64,000 nucleotides of DNA from Acidobacteriota bacterium (lineage in GTDB: Bacteria > Acidobacteriota > Vicinamibacteria > Vicinamibacterales > UBA8438). The stretch is taken from positions 1-64,000 of the forward strand of contig WTFV01000002.1 of assembly GCA_011523845.1 (NCBI GenBank). The letters are read 5' to 3'. The notes under the pieces were generated by a model. It made no database searches. It was not told the DNA's origin and was given only the letters and a program-made list of their open reading frames with translations. The position numbers and the translations under genes are program-made. Of the stretch, positions 25,642 to 33,474 are shown piece by piece; position 1 is the first letter of the stretch; each line of letters starts with the position of its first letter.

Positions 25642-27143
25642 TCCTTTTCGACCTGCAGGAACACGCGCGTGTCGCGCCGCTGCACGAGCAGGAACGCGGT
25701 GCGACCGGACTCGATGGCGTTGAGCTCGGCGGTCGCGTCACTGGCCGAGCCGACATCGACGCGGTTGACGCTGAGAATGACGTCGCCGGGGCGCAGGTCG
25801 CTCGCCTCGGAGGTGCTGCCGCGCCGGACGTCCACGACGACGGCGCCGACGGTGTCCGCGGGAACGCGCAGGCGACGTGTCATCTCCGGGGTCAGGTCCT
25901 GCAGCGTGACGCCGAAGCCCTCGCTCGTCTCCTCGGCCGCAACCGTTGCCGTGCGGTTCTCCGCCTCGAGGTCGAGCTCGCCGATCGTCACGTCCAGCGT
26001 CAGCGGCTCGCCGTCGCGGACGATGTCGACCGGCACCGTGGTTCCCGGCCTGGTGGCGACGACACGATTCTGCAGCTCGCGGGTTTCGTCCACCGGTTGC
26101 CCGTCGAAGGCGACGATGATGTCGCCCGGTTCCATGTCGGCGTCATCGGCAGGGCCGTCCGCCTGGACCTGGGAGACCAGCACCCCACCCGCTTCCGAGA
26201 GTCCGAGCACCTCGTACTCGTCCCGTGGGATGTTGTTGATGCCGATGCCGATCACCCCGCGCGTCACCTTGCCGCCGCGCAACTCGGGGAGCAGTTCGCG
26301 CACGGTGTTGATCGGAACGGCGAATCCGACCCCCGCGTTGGATCGACGGTCGCTCACGATCGCCGTGTTCATCCCGACGACCTCGCCACGGATGTTCAGG
26401 AGCGGTCCGCCGGAGTTGCCCGGGTTGATGGCCGCGTCGGTCTGCAACATCTCGTTCCAGCGGCCGCGGGCGGCGGGAAGAGGCCGGCTCAGGGCCGAGA
26501 TGACACCCACGGTGACCGTATGGCTGAGGCCGAACGGTGCGCCGATGGCCATCACCCAGTCACCCGGGGCCATCTGGCTGGAGTCGCCGAACGACGCCAC
26601 CGGCAGGTCCCCGTCCGGCTGCTCGACGAGCTCGAGGAGCGCGCTGTCGGTCAGCCGATCGCGTCCGAGCACCTGTGCCTCGTAGAGCTCGTCGTCGTCC
26701 CCGAAGAACTGGATCTCGATGCTCGTGGCGTTTTCGACGACGTGATTGTTCGTCAGGATCAGACCCGAGCGGTCGATGACGAATCCGGTCCCGGTGGCCG
26801 ATCGGGGCGTGACCTCGTTGTCCTCCTCCTCCCGGTCGGGAGTGGGCGGGTCCCCGAAGAAGCGGCGGAGGAACTCGTCGCCGCCGAAGTTCATGTTGCT
26901 CCGCTGTTGCGGTTGCCGGGTCCAGATGGTGACCACCATCGCCGTCTGCGTATCGGCGATCTCGCGGAACGTGGTCGCGGTCAGGTTGCCGGAGATGGGC
27001 GCGCTGTTCGAGACGGGAGGTTGAACGGACTGGGCCGCCGACTGCGACGCCAGGTTGAAGCGCGACGCGATCACCATTCCGAACGCCATCGCGGTCAGGG
27101 CGATCAGCAGCGTCGAAACGAATGTGGTCCTCGATCTCGGCAT
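25638..27143 (-). CDS. DegP/HtrA-like serine protease with two PDZ domains
   Basis: 501-residue periplasmic quality-control protease, anchored or exported by the N-terminal segment TLLIALTAMAFGMVIA. The trypsin-like triad is complete: His134 (LTNNHVVENA), Asp166 (RLTDSALLEL) and Ser244 (NPGNSGGPLL). PDZ1 covers about 280-375 (GVIGIGINNI...EPGDIIVAFDGQPVD) and PDZ2 about 405-495 (GVTLQDLTPE...RPGDVILSVNRVD). GGAGGAAGAG precedes ATG 27143, which is better than the in-frame start ten codons upstream. Its stop overlaps the presumed start of the MidA-family gene. Confidence 0.92.
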   Translation of the reverse strand: MPRSRTTFVSTLLIALTAMAFGMVIASRFNLASQSAAQSVQPPVSNSAPISGNLTATTFREIADTQTAMVVTIWTRQPQQRSNMNFGGDEFLRRFFGDPPTPDREEEDNEVTPRSATGTGFVIDRSGLILTNNHVVENATSIEIQFFGDDDELYEAQVLGRDRLTDSALLELVEQPDGDLPVASFGDSSQMAPGDWVMAIGAPFGLSHTVTVGVISALSRPLPAARGRWNEMLQTDAAINPGNSGGPLLNIRGEVVGMNTAIVSDRRSNAGVGFAVPINTVRELLPELRGGKVTRGVIGIGINNIPRDEYEVLGLSEAGGVLVSQVQADGPADDADMEPGDIIVAFDGQPVDETRELQNRVVATRPGTTVPVDIVRDGEPLTLDVTIGELDLEAENRTATVAAEETSEGFGVTLQDLTPEMTRRLRVPADTVGAVVVDVRRGSTSEASDLRPGDVILSVNRVDVGSASDATAELNAIESGRTAFLLVQRRDTRVFLQVEKD

Positions 27144-27244
27144 CTCTTCCTCCAGCGGGGCGACCACCCGCATCCTCGATTGCCGTTTCCCCGGTGTAAC
27201 GCCGCGGCGCGCGGGCGGAGGAGCGTCGCCGGGCGGCCGGACGG

Positions 27245-28423
27245 TCAGCTCAGCAGCACGACTTCCGTCTGTCGCGGGCCGGTGACGGTGGCCTCGGCGC
27301 TCCCTACATGCATGTTTATCTCGGTCCGGACGCCGAAGTCGTCCAGATAGATTCCGGGCTCTATCGTGAATCCGGCGCCGTCGATCAGGCGACGCTCGTC
27401 GTGGGTCTCGTAGTCGTCCATGTGCACACCGTTGCCGTGCACCTCCTCGCCGAGGCTGTGTCCGGTGCGATGCACGAAGCGGTCACCGTAGCCGGCGGCT
27501 CCGATCACGTCCCGTGCGGCGCGGTCCACCTCCCAGCCGCTGATCGGGTGTCCGGTCCGCACGCGATCCGCAACGAGCGCGACCGCCGCCTCGCGCGCCT
27601 CGCGCGCCGCGTCGAAGATCGCGGCAACCTCGGCAGGCGCGTCCGGGCCGGTGAACGCGACCCAGGTGATGTCGGCGTACACGGCGCCCGGCCGGTCGAG
27701 CTTGCCCCACAGGTCGAGCAGCACGACCTGTCCGGACCGGATGGGGCGGTGAGCCGCATCGGTCGGCAGATAGTGCGGGTTCCCGCTGCTCTCCTGCGCC
27801 GCGACGACCGGCGGGCAGTCGGTGATCAGGCCCTTCTCCCCGAACCACTCGACCATCGTCTGCTGAACCTCGTACTCCGTGAGGGTTCCGTCGTTCACGC
27901 GGTTGCGGATGAACTGGAACGTGCGGTCCTTTATGGAGTAGAGGTGCTCGGACGCCGCCCGATGGCTCGCCAGCGCCGACGGGTCCCAGCTCGCCTCGAA
28001 GCGTTGCACCAGGTCACCGGACGACACCACCTCGGCGCCCAGCGAGCGGATCCGCTCCACCGTGCCCGCGTCTACCCGCGACAGGTAGGGGATCGCGCAC
28101 GCGGGAGAGTACTCCATGGCAATCCGGCGCATGCCCTGCAGGAGGTCGTTGAGACCCGCCTCGAGCTCGCCACGTTCCGCGTAGACGCGTCGCTCCCCGG
28201 GGAGGTGTGCGAGGGTGTTCCGCTCGATGCGGTGAACGAGCGCGCGCGGTGTCCCGGAAGCCGGCACGAGATAGTACCAGCGGCGAGTGGTCAGCTTCGC
28301 CGCACCGCTCAGACCGGCCATTCGGCGCGCGATGGGATTCGACCCGTGAAAGTCGTAGAGCAGCCAACCGTCGAGGCCGTCCTCGCGGAGCGCCTGTTGA
28401 ATCGACGACTGGTCGAATGTCAT
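27245..28423 (-). CDS. M24-family Xaa-Pro peptidase-like protein
   Basis: 392 residues with a creatinase-like N-domain and a pita-bread catalytic domain. The metal ligands of M24 peptidases can be followed: Asp in VVLLDLWGK, Asp in YADITWVAFTG, His in HRTGHSLGEEVHG, Glu in FTIEPGIYLD and Glu in VRTEINMHV. So it should be an active metallopeptidase acting on N-terminal Xaa-Pro bonds. There is no signal peptide from ATG 28423; the frame is open upstream but Arg/Pro-rich and non-coding. The 259 bases before the lipoprotein gene show no feature I can name. Confidence 0.88.
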   Translation of the reverse strand: MTFDQSSIQQALREDGLDGWLLYDFHGSNPIARRMAGLSGAAKLTTRRWYYLVPASGTPRALVHRIERNTLAHLPGERRVYAERGELEAGLNDLLQGMRRIAMEYSPACAIPYLSRVDAGTVERIRSLGAEVVSSGDLVQRFEASWDPSALASHRAASEHLYSIKDRTFQFIRNRVNDGTLTEYEVQQTMVEWFGEKGLITDCPPVVAAQESSGNPHYLPTDAAHRPIRSGQVVLLDLWGKLDRPGAVYADITWVAFTGPDAPAEVAAIFDAAREAREAAVALVADRVRTGHPISGWEVDRAARDVIGAAGYGDRFVHRTGHSLGEEVHGNGVHMDDYETHDERRLIDGAGFTIEPGIYLDDFGVRTEINMHVGSAEATVTGPRQTEVVLLS

Positions 28424-28682
28424 GCGTGCGAACTGTCCTGGCGGGCACGGCCCAACGCTCGAACCTCGATCGAGGGTCGAGCAGGACGCCGCAATCCGCG
28501 CCGTGATCCGCGACCGGATCCCGAACCCGGCCGGACCGGAAGCGAGATGTCCGGCTGACGCGGGAACCGGACGTGACGAGCCGACGGACGGGTCAATGCC
28601 AGCCGGGCCCCGGCGCCCCCGCGCCGTCACACGCGCAGGCGGCGCCGCCCCGGCGATGGCTTTTCCTCTGCGATCCGGAAGC

Positions 28683-29381
28683 TCAGTCGTCCTGCGCTTC
28701 CTCGGTCTCCACGGGCACCGCGGGCATTCCTTCGACGGGCCGGAGGCAGGTGAACTTGAGCTCGTCCTCGCTCAACTCCTCTTCCTCGGCCTCTTCGCCC
28801 TCTTCTTGCTCGGCCTCTTCGGCCTCTTCGCCCTCTTCGACTTCAGGCTGGGGCGGGAACTCGATGTCTTCGAGGAGGGTCGCCTTGATTTCGCCGTTCT
28901 GGTGGGAGAACTCGTAGTTGCTGGCGTCCATGGCGGACACTACCGGCACGCGGAGCTCGATGTCGCACACCTCGTTCACCAGGATCGGCAGCCGGCGCCG
29001 CGCCTGGTCGCCGGTCACCGTGTTGCCGTCCCCGTCGTACCAGAACTCGTCGACCTGGAAGCCCGCAATGGCGTTCTGCGAGAGGTTCCTGATCCGGATC
29101 GACGTGATGTTGAAGCCTCTGTCGTCGCCGGTGCCGCGGCGGGCCGTCGGCTGCGTGTAGCCGATTTCGGCCTGCCCGCGCTGGGTCGGTACGAGCGTGA
29201 TTCCCGCGGAGAGTCTCGCCGCCAGGCGGTCTGCGGCGGCCCTGGCCTCGGGACTGACCTCGACCACGGCCTCGGCGGCGGCCGCGGCCGCCGCCGCTTC
29301 CTCCTCGCCGCCGCCGCAGGCGGCTGCCGCCACGAGCACGGCCATCACACCGAAAAGCAGTGCGCGGTTCACGGATTGCAT
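28683..29381 (-). CDS. Lipoprotein of unknown function with acidic tail
   Basis: 232 residues. The signal ends in a lipobox-like VAAAACGGG, predicting lipid attachment at Cys22. An Ala-rich linker follows, then a soluble domain (about 60-165: ITLVPTQRGQAEIGYT, FNITSIRIRNLSQNAI) that looks like an all-beta fold. The C-terminal 60 residues hold a run of Glu/Ala (EEGEEAEEAEQEEGEEAEEE) that may bind cations or a basic partner. I do not recognise a named family. Confidence 0.65.
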   Translation of the reverse strand: MQSVNRALLFGVMAVLVAAAACGGGEEEAAAAAAAAEAVVEVSPEARAAADRLAARLSAGITLVPTQRGQAEIGYTQPTARRGTGDDRGFNITSIRIRNLSQNAIAGFQVDEFWYDGDGNTVTGDQARRRLPILVNEVCDIELRVPVVSAMDASNYEFSHQNGEIKATLLEDIEFPPQPEVEEGEEAEEAEQEEGEEAEEEELSEDELKFTCLRPVEGMPAVPVETEEAQDD

Positions 29382-29453
29382 CGCATGTCCTCCCGAAGAT
29401 CGTTCGTAGAGATGAGGCGAAAGTATAGCAGCCTGCGCCGGGTGCGGGGCGCG

Positions 29454-29912
29454 CTACATTTCTCCGTTCCAGTCCTCCGGCTCGGCGCTCGCCGATCGGA
29501 ACACCTCCAGATGCCACTTGCCGCCGCCCCAGGGCTCGATCACCTCGGCGGCGACGACGTCGACCAGCAATTCCGAGAACGCCCGCCCTTCCGGATCGCC
29601 ATCGAGGTGGTAGGCCGGGTCGTCCCAGTTGAAGGTGGGGTACAGGATCAGGCTGAGGAACAGGTCGTAGCCGTCGTCGACGACGAGCAGTTGGCCGCAG
29701 GGCCGTTTCTGCGTGGAGTGGTACACGAGGTACTTTTCCGCGCTGTGGGCTCGGATGTAGCGCTTGAGCGCGAATTCCTGGGCGACGACGTCTTCGACCG
29801 CCATCTTCTTCACCCAGCATTCGTGGCAGTACTTCTCCTCGCCGCGAGGCTCGGATACCTCCTTTGCGCCGCAGAGGGCGCACCGCACGCGCGCGGCCGA
29901 ACGTGTAGCCAT
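29454..29912 (-). CDS. Small protein with N-terminal zinc ribbon, unknown function
   Basis: 152 residues. Two CxxC pairs near the N-terminus (RCALCGAKE and YCHECWVKK) form a probable zinc ribbon. The remainder (QEFALKRYIRAHSAEKYLVY, LFLSLILYPTFNWDDPAYH) looks like a compact alpha/beta domain without catalytic signature. ATG 29912 puts the zinc ribbon at residue 11. A REP-like hairpin lies just upstream. No function assigned. Confidence 0.65.
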   Translation of the reverse strand: MATRSAARVRCALCGAKEVSEPRGEEKYCHECWVKKMAVEDVVAQEFALKRYIRAHSAEKYLVYHSTQKRPCGQLLVVDDGYDLFLSLILYPTFNWDDPAYHLDGDPEGRAFSELLVDVVAAEVIEPWGGGKWHLEVFRSASAEPEDWNGEM

Positions 29913-29925
29913 GCCGTCGATTCTA

Positions 29926-29994
29926 GGAGTCTGCGCCGCGGAACGCAACGAAGCGAGTTCCGCGGCGCAGACTCCCGGGGCGGTGGGGGCCGGG
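29926..29994. repeat. REP-like hairpin repeat, perfect copy
   Basis: Arms GGAGTCTGCGCCGCGGAAC (29926-29944) and GTTCCGCGGCGCAGACTCC (29957-29975) pair perfectly over 19 bp around a 12-nt loop. The flank to 29994 recurs after the degenerate copy at 13998-14047. It lies between the zinc-ribbon gene and the VOC gene. Confidence 0.75.
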
Positions 29995-30025
29995 CCTGAA
30001 CACGGAGCCCTGCGACGGGGTTACC

Positions 30026-30463
30026 ATGAGATCCATGGCGCATCATTCGTCGCGACCCCTGCCGGGTCCTCCGCCGCACTGCGGTCTCCGGCACCTGGCT
30101 CTCCATGCGCGCGCGTTCGAGGCCATGCGGCGGTTCTACACGGAGGTGCTCGGGTTCGCCGTCGAATGGGAGCCGGATGCCGACAACGTGTACCTCACGT
30201 CCGGCGCCGACAACCTGGCGCTCCACCGTTGGCCCGGTGTTCCGGAACCGGCTGCCGCGGGTGCGCTCGATCACCTGGGCCTGGTGGTGAGGCGGCAGGA
30301 CGACGTCGATGCGTGGGCGGACTACCTGACCGGGAGGGGCATTGCGCTCGATGCTCCCCCGAGGACGCATCGCGACGGCGCGCGGTCGCTGTACCTCTCG
30401 GACCCGGACGGCAATCGGGTGCAGATCATCTACCATCCGCCAATCAGCGCTCGCCCCACTTGA
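30026..30463 (+). CDS. VOC/glyoxalase-family protein
   Basis: 145 residues of the vicinal-oxygen-chelate fold, with two beta-alpha-beta-beta-beta modules. Metal-ligand positions are visible: His in GLRHLALHARAF, Glu or His around LALHRWPGV, His in LDHLGLVV and the end YLSDPDGNRVQIIYHP. The pattern resembles dioxygenase or lactoylglutathione lyase relatives; substrate unknown. ATG 30026 and ATG 30035 are both possible. Its last 20 bases overlap the convergent nadK gene, so the two transcripts are antisense at their ends. Confidence 0.8.
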   Translation: MRSMAHHSSRPLPGPPPHCGLRHLALHARAFEAMRRFYTEVLGFAVEWEPDADNVYLTSGADNLALHRWPGVPEPAAAGALDHLGLVVRRQDDVDAWADYLTGRGIALDAPPRTHRDGARSLYLSDPDGNRVQIIYHPPISARPT

Positions 30464-31355
30464 GCTTCTGCCGCAGCACCGTGAAGTAGTCGCGCGATTC
30501 GGCGCTCACGAGCCGCAGCGGGCGGGTCGAGCGTTCGACGACGACCCGGTCGCCGTCCTCGAGTGCGACGCTGAGTTGACCGTCGAAGCTGCCGAACGCA
30601 TCGACGTGGGATCCGGTCAGCTTCGGCTCCAGCGTCACCTGCTCGCCCGCGGGGATGACGACCGGACGGTTGGCCAGGGTATGCGGCGCGATGGGGGTCA
30701 CGGTCAGGGCATCCACGGTCGGGTGCACGATCGGTCCGCCCGCGGCCAGGTTGTACCCCGTGGATCCGGTCGGCGTCGCGAGGACCACGCCGTCGGCCCG
30801 GCAACTCGTGACGAGGCGCTCACGCAGCGTGATGGTTACGTCGATGATGCCCGACTCGGCCGACCTGCCGATCACGACGTCGTTGAGTACGGTCCTGTCG
30901 GCGATCTGCCGTCCGCCGCGCTGTACGCGGGCGCGGACGGTGAGTCGTTCGTCGATGCCGGCCCGGCCGGCCAGCACGGAGTCGAGCGCGTCGTACATCT
31001 CGGGCCGCGTGATCTCGGTGAGGAAGCCCAGACTCCCGCAGTTGACGCCGAGGATCAGCGTGTCCGGGGCCAGCCGCGCGACCGGGTGGGCGACGCTCAG
31101 CAGGGTGCCGTCGCCGCCGAGCACCAGGAGCACGTCCGCCACGCCCGGCAGCTCCGCCCGCGAGGCTGTCCTGTGCCCGCCCAAGCCGGCGTTGCGCGCC
31201 GTCTCGGTCTCGATCACCATGGGGGTCGCGCGCTCCTGCAACCAGACCGCGGCGTCTCTGGCGGCCGAGATTGCATTGGGGGCGTTCGGGCGGGCCAGGA
31301 TGCCGACCGTCGTGCCGGGTCCGCCGGCGTCGGGAGACGGGGCCGAAGGCGCCAT
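30444..31355 (-). CDS. nadK: NAD kinase
   Basis: 303-residue cytoplasmic enzyme that phosphorylates NAD to NADP. The signature GGDGT is at residues 80-84 (VLLVLGGDGTLLSVAH). NE/D-type and glycine-rich elements follow: LNDVVIGR, RADGVVLATPTGSTGYNLAAGGPIVHP and the C-terminal AFGSFDGQ. Length and order are standard. Its start overlaps the tlyA stop (TGATG), and the tlyA-nadK pair is common in many bacteria. Confidence 0.95.
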   Translation of the reverse strand: MAPSAPSPDAGGPGTTVGILARPNAPNAISAARDAAVWLQERATPMVIETETARNAGLGGHRTASRAELPGVADVLLVLGGDGTLLSVAHPVARLAPDTLILGVNCGSLGFLTEITRPEMYDALDSVLAGRAGIDERLTVRARVQRGGRQIADRTVLNDVVIGRSAESGIIDVTITLRERLVTSCRADGVVLATPTGSTGYNLAAGGPIVHPTVDALTVTPIAPHTLANRPVVIPAGEQVTLEPKLTGSHVDAFGSFDGQLSVALEDGDRVVVERSTRPLRLVSAESRDYFTVLRQKLKWGER

Positions 31356-32116
31356 CAGGAAGAGGGTGTCGCGCAGCGACGCAGGTGGACGAAGTACTCG
31401 CGGTTGCCGGCGGCGTCGCGGCGTGGTGCCGGCGTCGTCGAGACGTACGCCAATCCTAACGCATCGGCCGCGGAGATCACCTGTCGGACGGCACGCCGCC
31501 GAACCGCCCGATCGCGGACGATGCCCCCCTTGCCCACCTCGTCGCGCGTCGCCTCGAACTGTGGTTTGACCAGCGCCACCACGTCGCCGTCATCCGCGAC
31601 GAGCCCCGGGACCACGGGCAGGACGAGCCGCAGCGAGATGAACGAGACGTCGATCGTCACGATGTCGACCGGGAGGATCCCGCCCGGCAGCGCCGCCGCC
31701 GTCAGGCGCCGGGCGTTGATCCCTTCGAGCGGGATGACGCGGGAGTCCCTCCGCAGCTTCCAGTCCAGTTGACCCCTCCCGACGTCGAGCGCCACCACGA
31801 GCCTCGCGCCCCGCTGCAGCATCGCGTCGGTGAAGCCGCCGGTCGAGGCGCCCACGTCCAGGGCCGTCCGGCCCTCCACGCCGATGCCGAAGCGTGCGAG
31901 CGCATGGGCCAGCTTGACGCCGCCGCGTCCGACGTAGGGATGGTCCGGGACGCTCAGCCGTATCCGGGCATCGGTGGCGACCGCCGTCCCCGCCTTCGTA
32001 TGCACGGCGTCGTTCACCCGGACCTGTCCGGCCAGGATGAGGGCGCGCGCCCGCGCCCGCGTCGCGGCGAGGCGCCGCTCGACTACGAGCGCGTCCAGCC
32101 TGGTCCGCTGTGTCAT
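31355..32116 (-). CDS. tlyA: TlyA-family rRNA 2'-O-methyltransferase
   Basis: 253 residues from ATG 32116 (GTG 32125 would add three). An N-terminal S4 RNA-binding domain (RLDALVVERRLAATRARARA) precedes an FtsJ-like methyltransferase domain with the SAM motif ALDVGASTGGFTDAMLQRGA and the catalytic-lysine region VALVKPQFEA. TlyA methylates ribose in 16S/23S rRNA and affects capreomycin sensitivity in mycobacteria. It is coupled to nadK downstream and sits 18 bases after the polyprenyl synthase gene. Confidence 0.9.
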   Translation of the reverse strand: MTQRTRLDALVVERRLAATRARARALILAGQVRVNDAVHTKAGTAVATDARIRLSVPDHPYVGRGGVKLAHALARFGIGVEGRTALDVGASTGGFTDAMLQRGARLVVALDVGRGQLDWKLRRDSRVIPLEGINARRLTAAALPGGILPVDIVTIDVSFISLRLVLPVVPGLVADDGDVVALVKPQFEATRDEVGKGGIVRDRAVRRRAVRQVISAADALGLAYVSTTPAPRRDAAGNREYFVHLRRCATPSS

Positions 32117-32134
32117 CGGAGCCACCGTGGACGC

Positions 32135-33079
32135 TCACCGCGTGCGGCCGAGCACCCAGTTGGCGATCTCGGACAGGCGACCGCCGAGCCCGGCGGCCTT
32201 CAGCGCCCCTTTCGCGTCGGCTACCGACCGGGCAGCGAGGCGCCGGGATTCGGCGAGGCCGAACAGCGCCGGATACGTCGGTTTGCCGGCTTCGGCGTCC
32301 TTGCCCGCCGTCTTGCCGATGCGCTCCTGTTCACCCTCGACGTCGAGGATGTCGTCGACTATCTGGAACGCCAGTCCGAGGTGCGCTGCGTACCGGTCGA
32401 CTGCGTCGGCTTCGGCATCGGACGAGCCGCCCATGTACGCGCCCGCGGCTGCGGCGGCGCGAATGAGAGCGCCGGTCTTGCGCTCGTGCATGGCGCGCAG
32501 GCCGGCGGCATCGAAGGTCGCCGACGTGGTCCCGGTGGCGGCGACGTCGATTGCCTGTCCGCCCACCATGCCCTCGGCGCCGGCGGCGGTCGCGATGCGG
32601 CTCAGCGTTCGCAGCCGGCGGTTGCGCAGGTCCGGCGCATCGGACTCCGAGTGCAGGGCCAGTATGCGGAACGCCTCGGTGAGCAGCGCGTCACCGGCCA
32701 GAATCGCGATTCCCTCGCCGTAGACGACGTGGGCCGTCGGCCGCCCGCGTCTGAGCGTGTCGTCGTCCATCGCGGGCAGGTCGTCGTGGACCAGCGAGTA
32801 GGTGTGAATCAGCTCGATCGCACAGGCGGTCGGCAGCACGTCCCGGTCGTCCGCCGTGCCGCACGGCGCCACGCTGTCGGCGGCCGCCAGCGTGAGAAGC
32901 GGCCGAAGACGCTTGCCCCCGGAGAAGACGGTGTAGCGCATCGCCTCCGCGATCAGGGGCGGGCAGGCCGGCGGCGCCGGAAGCAGGCGGTCGAGCGCGG
33001 CCTCGACCGCGGCGCGCCGCGTGCGCGCGTAGTCGTCGAAGGACACGTCCGCGTCCGCCGGCTCAGAACCGGAGGTCAT
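32135..33079 (-). CDS. ispA: Polyprenyl diphosphate synthase (FPP/GGPP synthase type)
   Basis: 314-residue prenyltransferase of isoprenoid synthesis, joining IPP to allylic diphosphates. The first Asp-rich motif is VHDDLPAMDDD (about residue 95) and the second is VDDILD (about 237); GGKRLRP precedes the first. Two small residues ahead of the first motif fit short-chain (C15-C20) products. It follows xseB with a 17-bp overlap, the standard xseB-ispA arrangement. Confidence 0.92.
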   Translation of the reverse strand: MTSGSEPADADVSFDDYARTRRAAVEAALDRLLPAPPACPPLIAEAMRYTVFSGGKRLRPLLTLAAADSVAPCGTADDRDVLPTACAIELIHTYSLVHDDLPAMDDDTLRRGRPTAHVVYGEGIAILAGDALLTEAFRILALHSESDAPDLRNRRLRTLSRIATAAGAEGMVGGQAIDVAATGTTSATFDAAGLRAMHERKTGALIRAAAAAGAYMGGSSDAEADAVDRYAAHLGLAFQIVDDILDVEGEQERIGKTAGKDAEAGKPTYPALFGLAESRRLAARSVADAKGALKAAGLGGRLSEIANWVLGRTR

Positions 33080-33365
33080 CGTCGGTCGGTCCCTCGGCCG
33101 CGCCGCCGCCCACTGCCGCGTCGGGGGCCGTCGTCGTGCCGGCGATCGCGGCCGGCGCGGGACGGGTCTCTCCGCGCTCGGTGAGCAGCTCGACGCGGCG
33201 CTCGGCGTCCTCGAGTCGCGTGTGGCAGAAACGCGACAGCGCGATTCCGCGTTCGAAGTGCGCCAGCGACTGCTCCAGCGGGAGTTGCCCGTCCTCGAGC
33301 GTCCTGACGATCGTCTCGAGCTCGGCGAGGGCCGATTCGAAGTCCTTCATGTTCGGGTCATCCAT
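33063..33365 (-). CDS. xseB: Exodeoxyribonuclease VII small subunit
   Basis: 100 residues from ATG 33365, or 95 from ATG 33350. The family core KDFESALAELETIVRTLEDG, then LPLEQSLAHFERGIALSR, forms the two-helix hairpin that binds XseA. The C-terminal tail is longer than usual and rich in Ala/Gly/Thr, ending DDDLRF. Partner xseA lies upstream in the same direction after a 109-base gap that holds a GTCTGCGCCGCGG-type repeat fragment (about 33396). Confidence 0.9.
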   Translation of the reverse strand: MDDPNMKDFESALAELETIVRTLEDGQLPLEQSLAHFERGIALSRFCHTRLEDAERRVELLTERGETRPAPAAIAGTTTAPDAAVGGGAAEGPTDDDLRF

Positions 33366-33474
33366 GGCTCACGCTTCCTCACTCGTGCGTGCCGGGGGTC
33401 TGCGCCGCGGCAGGGCGCGGACCCCGGGAGGGTTGGTTGGGCGGCGAGCGCAGCCGCAGGCGACGCTTTCCGCG

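Noticed and set aside
24266..25756. A 496-codon minus-strand frame over the MidA-family gene
   Set aside because: Arg/Pro/Ser-rich shadow; the overlapping frame 24454-25641 carries conserved methyltransferase motifs.
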